Assembly (NCBI GenBank): GCA_905182065.1
Contig: CAJIZN010000001.1
Span: 248,001-312,000, forward strand
Length of the DNA stretch: 64,000 bases
Direction of reading: 5' to 3'
DNA from: Candidatus Marisimplicoccus framensis
Lineage (GTDB): Bacteria > Bacteroidota > Bacteroidia > Flavobacteriales > Flavobacteriaceae
Under the pieces are notes generated by a model. That model made no database searches and was not told the origin of the DNA. It saw nothing but the letters and a program-made list of their open reading frames with translations. Made by a program: the position numbers and the translations under genes. Of this stretch, positions 57,572 to 64,000 are shown in pieces. Position 1 is the first letter of the stretch. Each line of letters opens with the position of its first letter.

Positions 57572-57602
57572 GGGGGGTACAATATAAGTATAGGGGCACA
57601 AA
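57572..57602 (+). repeat. Solitary GGGG(T/C)ACAA repeat pair
   Basis: GGGGTACAA (57574-57582) and GGGGCACAAA (57593-57602) lie 10 bp apart in a gene-free stretch. The same two words, in the other order and 1 bp apart, precede the integrase-arm-like segment of sdhA at 40197-40217. In a ~30 percent GC background two G4 words next to each other stand out. It may be the footprint of a lost element or an attachment site. Confidence 0.45.
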
Positions 57603-57690
57603 TAAACTCTATACTATAATTTAATTTTAATATAAAAATATAGTAATATAGATTAAATATAATCCTGTATGATATTAAGAAAAATTCAAA

Positions 57691-58134
57691 CTAATCAGGA
57701 GTCCATTCATAAAAATTAGATAATTTATTCATTTTAAATCCTTGACTAGGATATAGATTGTTACCTATGTTATTAGTTTTATCAGTCTCAAGCATCATTC
57801 CGCAGGCAGAAGTATCTTTTACAAGATTTTTAGCTTTTTTAATTAGATGTTTTGAATAACCTTTACCCCTTTCATTAGCATCTACAAATAGATCATTTAA
57901 CAGCCAATATTTACTTACTCTTGTTGATGAAAAAATTGGATATAGCTGAACAAAACCTGTTAAGCATTTATCTACTTCAGACACATATATTTTTGAATCA
58001 CACAATTTAATTCTTGATTCAAGAAATTTTTTTGCAACCTTAATATTAGAATCTTTGCCATAAAACATTCTATATGAATTAAACAGACTAGATAGATTAT
58101 CAATATCAGATATTTTGACCTCTCTTATTTTCAT
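57691..58134 (-). CDS. GNAT-family N-acetyltransferase
   Basis: A 147-residue acetyltransferase fold. KIREVKISDIDNLSSLFNSY is a typical GNAT opening, and the acetyl-CoA-binding motif A is in LNDLFVDANERGKGYSKHLI (pattern V..ERGKG). Late MLETDKTNNIGNNLYPSQGF is also characteristic. Substrate is unknown; it could act on a small amine or a protein. It is a single gene. Confidence 0.82.
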   Translation of the reverse strand: MKIREVKISDIDNLSSLFNSYRMFYGKDSNIKVAKKFLESRIKLCDSKIYVSEVDKCLTGFVQLYPIFSSTRVSKYWLLNDLFVDANERGKGYSKHLIKKAKNLVKDTSACGMMLETDKTNNIGNNLYPSQGFKMNKLSNFYEWTPD

Positions 58135-58174
58135 TAATAGTATATTTATTTATTCTTAAAAATATAAAATCTTT

Positions 58175-58456
58175 ATGAATAGGTTCAAATTTTACATTAT
58201 TGCAAGCTATGTCTTTGGATTAATATTTTTTTTAATCAACAACTTTAATTTTGAATTCTTTATACTTATTGACCCATTCATAATAGTGCTTATACTTAAT
58301 ATTCCATCCTTAATAATTGGTTCAATTTTTTACGTACTTAAAAAAAAACTATTCTGGATTTTTTATGGAGTAACATTTTTCTTAATATCCTCTATATTTA
58401 TTCTTTGGACAGCTATTGAAATTTATACTGGAAGCGATTGGGGTAAAATTCTTTAG
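58175..58456 (+). CDS. Small membrane protein, about three helices
   Basis: A 93-residue protein with three hydrophobic segments (about 5-22, 29-55 and 62-83) and almost no soluble domain. It has no recognised family. It lies between the GNAT gene (divergent) and the DUF1080 gene (convergent, 3 bp away). The tidy fit between neighbours supports it as a gene, but low-complexity hydrophobic ORFs are easy to overcall. Confidence 0.5.
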   Translation: MNRFKFYIIASYVFGLIFFLINNFNFEFFILIDPFIIVLILNIPSLIIGSIFYVLKKKLFWIFYGVTFFLISSIFILWTAIEIYTGSDWGKIL

Positions 58457-58459
58457 AAA

Positions 58460-59248
58460 TTAATCTAATTCCTTAATCATAATATTTCTAAACTCGATTG
58501 GATGACCTTCAGATTGAAGTGATAGATATCCCTCCTTTAATGGCTCACCAACTTTATCTGTAAAATTATCAGATAAATATGTTCCACCAAACTTAATATT
58601 TGTATATGAAATAACAGTATCCTTGCCGATAATATGATGGATAATTGAATCTGAGTAAACAACAAGATCAACGCTAACCCAATCATCTTTATGATAAGTT
58701 TTTGAATTAGAATTTATACAGTGCATTGTAGCTTTGAATCTTGGTTCAATGTTGTAATTTGAAGTGTTTATATTAACCTCTGTGCCAGGGGAGCACATAT
58801 TCAATGTAGGTCTATCACCCTGCCCTGACCCACCAAGGAACTGAGCTTCAACACTTACGGGAAAACCCTGGTCAATAAACATTTGTTTTGGATCTTCAGA
58901 GTGTAACATTACTCCACTATTCTTGTATGACCATGATTCATTTCTAATATGTTCTCCATAAAACTTATAATCCAACTTTAGATGGTAATTTTTAAATTTT
59001 TTCTTAGTATAAAAAAGATGTCCAAATTCTCTATCAAATGAATCATACTCATCATATGATACCTTAATAGTTCCATCACCAACTCCAAATGTATTTTTAT
59101 AATTATTATTAAATTCATATCCAGCTATTTTCATTTCCCACCCGTCTAAACTTTTGCCATCAAACAGAGTTATCCAATCATTACTTTCACTTTTACAGCT
59201 AAGTAATAAAATGCAACATGCACAAAGTAAGATTAGTGAATTTTTCAT
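58460..59248 (-). CDS. DUF1080 (3-keto-disaccharide hydrolase-like) lipoprotein
   Basis: A 262-residue exported protein, lipobox CCILLLSC, then the DUF1080 signature WITLFDGKSLDGWEMK. Further family segments are HLKLDYKFYG and SGVMLHSEDP, with EAQFLGGSGQGDRPTLNMCS and PLKEGYLSLQSEGHPIEFRN at the end. DUF1080 is a jelly-roll domain; some members hydrolyse 3-keto-glycosides, many are unassigned. It follows the DUF5916 gene by 23 bp on the same strand. Confidence 0.87.
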   Translation of the reverse strand: MKNSLILLCACCILLLSCKSESNDWITLFDGKSLDGWEMKIAGYEFNNNYKNTFGVGDGTIKVSYDEYDSFDREFGHLFYTKKKFKNYHLKLDYKFYGEHIRNESWSYKNSGVMLHSEDPKQMFIDQGFPVSVEAQFLGGSGQGDRPTLNMCSPGTEVNINTSNYNIEPRFKATMHCINSNSKTYHKDDWVSVDLVVYSDSIIHHIIGKDTVISYTNIKFGGTYLSDNFTDKVGEPLKEGYLSLQSEGHPIEFRNIMIKELD

Positions 59249-59271
59249 TACTTAAACTTAATAATTATAAA

Positions 59272-61497
59272 TTACAATGCATCAAATTGATAGCTATATT
59301 TAACTGAAATACTTCGGTTGTTTATGTAATCAAACCAGTCAGAGTCTTTAATGAAATTAATTACTATAAATAATCCAGAGTTAGCAGTTTGAAGCATTCC
59401 AAATCGGGTATTAACAGATGTAACATTTGTTACATTATTGTATTGAATTAAGCTTTGTAAGTACATTTTAGGAGAAAAAGAGTAGCTCAATCTAAGCCCA
59501 GTTATTAATGCATTAATATCTCCATTTTCAAGATTAAGTTTTGTGTAATCAAGGTTAAGTGTTGAATTAAATTTATTACCAATTCTATATTTAATATTAT
59601 TAGAAAATAAAAACCTATCACCCCCATAATAACCTCCAATAACTGTTCTAGAAGTGAAACTTAAAGCTGTGTTCGGATTAGATTTTATGTAGAGTTGTAA
59701 TTCATTGTGATAATATTCTCCTGATGGAATTTCAACATCTGAAATTTTGAAAGCGTCAAAGACTCCTTCTGATGTAATATTTACCCCAGTATGAATCTCA
59801 AACCCTGAAGGCCATACCCAATGATTGTCAATATGAGTCCAACTACTTACAAGTCTATCTTGAAAATCAAAATAACTTCTATGAGCAATATGAGGTCTCA
59901 CCTCTAAAAGGGGACCAAAGTCTTTTAATCTTATCTGTTTAAAAACTATAAATTCTGGTTTTTTAAAGGCAGACCTCATTAAAAACCCTACTTCAGGATT
60001 AAAGCCTTCTCCAACTTCTGTATAACCCGCATTAATTCTCCATCCATCCCAATTATAATTAGCAATTAACTTAAAAGAATGATCAGAAGAATCAATTCCA
60101 GGACTATCACTTTTTGAGAAAAACCCAGTTATATCAGCTTTTTTACCAAGGCCTAATTTACCATCGATAGCATATACATTATTATAATGTTTATTAGAAT
60201 CTCCCATTTCATTCTTACCAACGTATACAACACCCAACGATGATCTTGAGTTATTAAAATCATGATTAACTCTAGCAACAGAAAAATTATTTTCATAAAT
60301 ATTCTGATCTGATATTTCATCAGTAACCATATTTAGTATCCCAACATTAGTTTGACCAATTTTCCCAGAAATTCTTCCACCTCCTTTTATAGGGACAACC
60401 TGCCCTTCATCTCCTATACCAATTCTTCTACTAAAAAAGAGATCAACTTCTCCTGGACTTCCAACTGAAAACTGCCCTGCATTCTCAAGAAAAAAAGCTC
60501 TTTTTTCAGGAAAAAAAAGATTAAAACGATCCAGATTAACTTGTTGTTCATCCACTTCTACTTGAGCAAAATCAGTATTATATGTTAAGTCAAGGGTTAA
60601 GCCAGGAGTTAAACTGTATTTTATATCAAAACCAGCATCCAGGTCAACAGATACATCTGTCTGATTGTCTAGCTTTTGGTAGGATGCATTTCCAATTGTA
60701 TAAGGAATAATTTTAAGATTCTTAGGGCTTTTTAAATCAAGTCCTTTAAGTTTACCTGATATTGAAACTCTTTTAATGTCAAAACCTAATGGTAAAGAAG
60801 CCCAAAAAGAAGTCTCACTATTTTTTGAAATATTTCTTTGAAAATTTAATCCCCAAGTTTTATTTTCTCCTGGTAAAAACCTTAATGAACTTAAAGGGAT
60901 TGAGAATTCTGCACTCCATCCAAAATCTCCTTTAATGGTTTTAACCTCCCATGATGCATCCCAGTTTACATTCGTACCACCAAGGGTTCCTCCTTTTTGT
61001 CTAGAATTTGGATTAAAATTACCAATACCTTCATTGTCAATTTGGGCATCATACTGCATTCCATCTGAATTAGTCCCAAAAAGAAAACCATTTTGAAAAT
61101 CATTGTAGGTGTCAAGAATGAACAAGAAACTATCTTCATCATTTAAATCTGCATCTCTTTTTGAATCAGAAACAACAATTTTAGAGGGATCACTATCAAA
61201 CCCTACTACAGATACATATAGATTTCTATCTGTATAAGCTAATCTTATTTCTGTTTTTTCACTTGAAGGCTCTCCAAAGTTTGGAGTTACTTGCGTCATT
61301 GAAGTTATAGGAAATATAGAGTTCCATATTTTATCATTAATTACATTACCATCAATTATTGGATCATTTTCTATATAATTAATTTTAACCTCAGGTCTAA
61401 CTTTAATAAAATCTTCTTGACTATAAATAGTCGATTGAAAAGAAAAGAAAAAAATTATGAATAATGAGGTTTTATAATAAATATGTAGGTATCTCAT
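59272..61497 (-). CDS. DUF5916 outer-membrane protein with CBM9-like N-terminus
   Basis: A 741-residue exported protein. After the signal peptide comes a CBM9-like sandwich (about 35-190: PIIDGNVINDKIWNSI, TEIRLAYTDRNLYVSVVGFD). The DUF5916 part includes LDLTYNTDFAQVEVDEQQVN and LFFPEKRAFFLENAGQFSVG, with FFSRRIGIGDEGQVVPIKGG. The C-terminal ~350 residues are a beta-barrel-like region ending SVKYSYQFDAL. These proteins are common in Bacteroidota; the function is unknown, though a role in surface carbohydrate or peptide handling has been suggested from context. Confidence 0.87.
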   Translation of the reverse strand: MRYLHIYYKTSLFIIFFFSFQSTIYSQEDFIKVRPEVKINYIENDPIIDGNVINDKIWNSIFPITSMTQVTPNFGEPSSEKTEIRLAYTDRNLYVSVVGFDSDPSKIVVSDSKRDADLNDEDSFLFILDTYNDFQNGFLFGTNSDGMQYDAQIDNEGIGNFNPNSRQKGGTLGGTNVNWDASWEVKTIKGDFGWSAEFSIPLSSLRFLPGENKTWGLNFQRNISKNSETSFWASLPLGFDIKRVSISGKLKGLDLKSPKNLKIIPYTIGNASYQKLDNQTDVSVDLDAGFDIKYSLTPGLTLDLTYNTDFAQVEVDEQQVNLDRFNLFFPEKRAFFLENAGQFSVGSPGEVDLFFSRRIGIGDEGQVVPIKGGGRISGKIGQTNVGILNMVTDEISDQNIYENNFSVARVNHDFNNSRSSLGVVYVGKNEMGDSNKHYNNVYAIDGKLGLGKKADITGFFSKSDSPGIDSSDHSFKLIANYNWDGWRINAGYTEVGEGFNPEVGFLMRSAFKKPEFIVFKQIRLKDFGPLLEVRPHIAHRSYFDFQDRLVSSWTHIDNHWVWPSGFEIHTGVNITSEGVFDAFKISDVEIPSGEYYHNELQLYIKSNPNTALSFTSRTVIGGYYGGDRFLFSNNIKYRIGNKFNSTLNLDYTKLNLENGDINALITGLRLSYSFSPKMYLQSLIQYNNVTNVTSVNTRFGMLQTANSGLFIVINFIKDSDWFDYINNRSISVKYSYQFDAL

Positions 61498-61539
61498 TAT
61501 TCTAAGGTATCATTTTAAAACCTTTTTTCATAAATTGTT

Positions 61540-63180
61540 ATGATGAAAAAGCTTCTAATAATATATTTATTGATTTCGTTTACTGTTCCTAGTATTATTC
61601 ATTCTCAAGATGATAATCGCTTAGCCTTAGAAAAAGTATTTAAAGATTGGCGTGAATTTGAAAAACCACCACTACTTAATGGTGCTCCAGATTATACCAT
61701 TGATACATTTAATAATAGAATGCCTGAATTTAGAAAATTAAGAGATAGATTAAATGAAATAGATAAATCTAAATTAGATACTGAAAGTAAAGTTGATTGG
61801 ACACTAATTTGGGCTGAAATGAATGGTTTTGAATTTAATTTTAGAGTTCTTAAGCCCTGGGAAAGAGACCCAGCATATTATAAGTCCGTGTGGATGAACA
61901 GAAGTGATGTGCCAGCACATGAGGGTCCAACTCATCATATGGTGATTGAAACTTGGGAATATAGCTTTCCACTTTCAGAGATTAAATCTTTCGAATTAAT
62001 AAGTCAACTTAGCATTATTCCTTCTTTAAATCAGCAAGCAAAAAATAATTTAATTGGTAATGCAAAAGATTTATGGATTGCAGGAATAAGAGATATAAAT
62101 CAACAAATTGATGATTTAGAATCAATTTTAAATTACCCAGCTGTTAGTGATAATAATAAATTGGTTTACACTATAAATGAGGCTATTAATTCTACAAAAA
62201 GTTTTTCAAATTGGTTAAATAGTGAATCTATTAAAAAGGATGGCCCTTCTGGAATAGGTAAAGAAAACTACACTTGGTATCAGAATAATGTACACCTAGT
62301 TCCATTGTCATGGAGTGATGAAGTGATGCTTTTAAAAAGAGAACTTTCAAGAGCTTGGGCTTCCCTTAAATTAGAAGAGCATAAAAATAGAAATCTACCT
62401 AAGCTTAATTCTGCATCTTCGTCAGAGGAATATAATTTACTTGCAACAGAGGCTTCACAAGACTTAATTGATTTTCTTGCAACAGAAGATATAATTGATG
62501 TCAAAGACTTTTATAAGGAAGCACTTGATGTGCATCTTGGAAGTTATATTCCTGAAGAAAAAAGAAATTTTTTTTGGATCACTGCTCATTTAGATCCAAA
62601 ACCTCTTTTCTCTCATTTCTTTCATTGGTTTGAATTAGCGGAGATGGATAAAAATCCTAATAATAATATTATTAGAAAAGATCCTGTGTTATATAATATT
62701 TTTGACAGCAGAAATGAAGGCGTTGCAACTGCTGTAGAAGAAATGTTTATGCAGGCTGGGCTATATGAAGACAATCCTAGGTCTAAAGAAATCGTATATA
62801 TATTAATTGCCCAAAGAGCCGCAAGAGGATTGGGTTCTCTTTATGCTCATGCAAATATGATGACGATGGAAGAAGCAGGTAAAATACATTCTGAGTATAC
62901 ACCTAGAGGTTGGATGAAGACTGAAAAAGAGCTGCTTATTTTTGAACAGCATTTGTATTTAAGACAACCAGGTTATGGAACTAGTTATATAACTGGTAAG
63001 TATTTATTTGAGAGTGCACTTGCAGAATATTCTAGATTAAATGAAAGTGATGAATCTTCTGATTTAAAAAACTTCTTTAATCAGTTAATATTAATAGGCA
63101 ACGTCCCTATGACATTGTTTCATTGGGAACTTAATAACGACTGGTCAATTTTAGAGAATATAGTTCCTGGACTATACTAG
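61540..63180 (+). CDS. DUF885-like exported protein lacking a clear zinc motif
   Basis: A 546-residue exported protein with signal peptide about MMKKLLIIYLLISFTVPSIIHS. The C-terminal half resembles DUF885 proteins, with EGVATAVEEMFMQAGLYEDN (compare EGWALYxE), RAARGLGSLYAHANMMTMEEA, and LRQPGYGTSYITGKYLFESA (compare PGQATSY). The HExxH-type helix expected in zinc-peptidase members is not evident; SHFFHWFELAEM is in the place where it might be. So this may be an inactive or divergent member. The promoter lies in the 42-bp gap shared with the DUF5916 gene. Confidence 0.6.
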   Translation: MMKKLLIIYLLISFTVPSIIHSQDDNRLALEKVFKDWREFEKPPLLNGAPDYTIDTFNNRMPEFRKLRDRLNEIDKSKLDTESKVDWTLIWAEMNGFEFNFRVLKPWERDPAYYKSVWMNRSDVPAHEGPTHHMVIETWEYSFPLSEIKSFELISQLSIIPSLNQQAKNNLIGNAKDLWIAGIRDINQQIDDLESILNYPAVSDNNKLVYTINEAINSTKSFSNWLNSESIKKDGPSGIGKENYTWYQNNVHLVPLSWSDEVMLLKRELSRAWASLKLEEHKNRNLPKLNSASSSEEYNLLATEASQDLIDFLATEDIIDVKDFYKEALDVHLGSYIPEEKRNFFWITAHLDPKPLFSHFFHWFELAEMDKNPNNNIIRKDPVLYNIFDSRNEGVATAVEEMFMQAGLYEDNPRSKEIVYILIAQRAARGLGSLYAHANMMTMEEAGKIHSEYTPRGWMKTEKELLIFEQHLYLRQPGYGTSYITGKYLFESALAEYSRLNESDESSDLKNFFNQLILIGNVPMTLFHWELNNDWSILENIVPGLY

Positions 63181-63197
63181 GTATTTTGTAAGACAGC

Positions 63198-63320
63198 TTA
63201 GAAGGAATTAGAGTCTGCAAGCTGTATTAGGATATAGACCTTAGCAAACATAACTATAAGGAATAAAAAGAATATAATTTCGGGGTAATATTGTTTTGGT
63301 ATTTTCATCAACTTTAACAT
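63198..63320 (-). CDS. Possible 40-residue single-helix membrane protein
   Basis: Minus-strand frame from the ATG at 63320: MLKLMKIPKQYYPEIIFFLF then LIVMFAKVYILIQLADSNSF, stop at 63198. It has one hydrophobic helix with a basic start. A Met four codons later (63308) could be the start. It occupies the gap between 63180 and 63423, where nothing else was found. Chance ORFs of this length are common, so it is tentative. Confidence 0.35.
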   Translation of the reverse strand: MLKLMKIPKQYYPEIIFFLFLIVMFAKVYILIQLADSNSF

Positions 63321-63422
63321 GATCACAAATGTAAATTTTAGTTTAATATAAAATTCCAAAATTTTTGTTAATTATGATAGTTAGAGTAAATTGCTGACAG
63401 CTAATATCAATAAGTTTGCCAC

Positions 63423-63596
63423 ATGAATAGATACGGTCAAATTAAAGATTTGCTTCTTGGTGACTTAACTGCTTCCATTTTTATATTTGGATTAGTTGTG
63501 ACATTATTAGTGATAGCATCATTGTTTCTTTCAAGCAAAGAGAGAGATGATTATGACAAAGATTATTATGACCGCCACGGTTCTTTACCTAAATAA
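63423..63596 (+). CDS. Small single-helix membrane protein with Asp/Tyr-rich tail
   Basis: The ATG at 63423 opens a 57-residue frame: MNRYGQIKDLLLGDLTASIF then IFGLVVTLLVIASLFLSS as one helix and a charged tail KERDDYDKDYYDRHGSLPK. It ends 3 bp before the next ATG at 63600, so the two are probably co-transcribed. No family recognised. Confidence 0.55.
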   Translation: MNRYGQIKDLLLGDLTASIFIFGLVVTLLVIASLFLSSKERDDYDKDYYDRHGSLPK

Positions 63597-63599
63597 CTT

Positions 63600-64000
63600 A
63601 TGAAAAAAATACTATTAGTACTAGCTTTTTTATTAACTCAAAATATATATTCTCAAGCTCATATTGGAGTTATGGGAGGATATGATCTAGACATGGAAAA
63701 CTCTCAAATTGGAGTTGGCCTTAATTACATGTTGTTTCCAAAAGTTTCCCTTGGGGGCATGTTAATGATATCTGACCTCGAATCAGATAGCAAATCTATG
63801 GTTATGTTGAACGGGAAATACAATTTTGGAAGACTTTCTTTAGTTGCAGGAATTATGAATATGGAAATGCACAACATGGACATGGGCATGAACATGAATA
63901 TGTCATCAATGTATGGTTCTGATGAAATGGACAGAGAAACCAAACCATATTTTGGTGTTGAGTATAAACCTTTCAAGAATAAAAAACTTAAAGTTTATTA
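63600..64000 (+). CDS. Exported Met-rich beta-barrel-like protein (partial)
   Basis: The ATG at 63600 opens a frame that is still open at the window edge (133 codons). A signal peptide MKKILLVLAFLLTQNIYSQ is followed by alternating beta-strand sequence (AHIGVMGGYDLDMENSQIGV). An unusual segment is MNMEMHNMDMGMNMNMSSMY, in which half the residues are Met. Met-rich motifs often bind copper(I) or silver(I); that role is inference. It probably forms a small outer-membrane barrel with the Met-rich stretch as a loop. Confidence 0.65.
   Translation, partial: MKKILLVLAFLLTQNIYSQAHIGVMGGYDLDMENSQIGVGLNYMLFPKVSLGGMLMISDLESDSKSMVMLNGKYNFGRLSLVAGIMNMEMHNMDMGMNMNMSSMYGSDEMDRETKPYFGVEYKPFKNKKLKVY

Noticed and set aside
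1-64000. CRISPR array, prophage or insertion sequence
   Set aside because: No regularly spaced direct repeats with unique spacers, no phage structural genes and no transposase frame were seen; the tandem repeats found are within coding sequence.

Overview
The window is a dense, low-GC (roughly 30 percent by eye) piece of a Bacteroidota chromosome, most like a marine Flavobacteriia genome. Supporting signs are SusC/FecA-style TonB receptors with N-terminal carboxypeptidase-like domains, DUF4856, DUF5916, DUF1080 and Ig-like lipoproteins, a GlyQS-independent single-chain glycyl-tRNA synthetase, a single-subunit SdhC, frequent TTG starts, few Shine-Dalgarno sequences, and TAnnTTTG promoter elements. 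No prophage, CRISPR array or intact insertion sequence was seen.

Layout. 1-6.2 kb: class Ia ribonucleotide reductase (nrdB-nrdA, minus strand, nrdA cut by the window edge), dCMP deaminase, a bacilliredoxin and an orphan sensor kinase. 6.3-17 kb: an iron region. A ferric-iron ABC importer (ATPase, permease, binding protein) runs leftward. Running rightward are a DUF4856 lipoprotein, an imelysin lipoprotein, an HTTM membrane protein, a FecA-like TonB receptor and a DCC thiol-disulfide oxidoreductase. 17-27 kb: nine overlapping heme genes (hemA, C, D, B, L, E, N, H and a HemG/HemY-type oxidase) covering the C5 pathway from glutamyl-tRNA to protoheme, closed by a convergent AraC-type regulator. 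Near-identical 17-bp palindromes sit in the divergent iron promoter region and before hemA, so uptake and heme synthesis probably share one regulator.

28-47.7 kb: housekeeping and envelope genes: an antiporter, two serine hydrolases, xth, glyS, an Ig-like lipoprotein, the succinate dehydrogenase genes with an S10 peptidase inserted, a BNR/VPS10-like protein, an M24 peptidase, a P19-like metal-binding protein with an SCO protein, and rseP. The sdhA reading frame carries an in-frame N-terminal domain resembling the arm-binding domain of tyrosine integrases, preceded by paired GGGGCACAAAA / GGGGTACAA repeats. This is the most unusual feature of the window. A second repeat pair stands alone near 57.6 kb.

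47.7-55.1 kb: metal homeostasis. There is a histidine-rich, ZnuD-like TonB receptor with two small His-rich exported proteins, tRNA-Asn, then a DtxR/MntR-type repressor divergent from another TonB receptor across a perfect 19-bp palindrome, and a MerC-domain protein. 55-64 kb: small accessory genes (BspA-like repeat lipoprotein, Kazal-type lipoprotein, DUF3784, GNAT), then DUF1080, DUF5916 and DUF885-like proteins and a Met-rich barrel cut by the right edge.

Four genes carry single-base lesions: DUF4856 (about -1), imelysin (in-frame TAG), rseP (+1) and a thioredoxin-like gene (+1 in an A6 run). Consensus sequence error is the simplest explanation for at least rseP.
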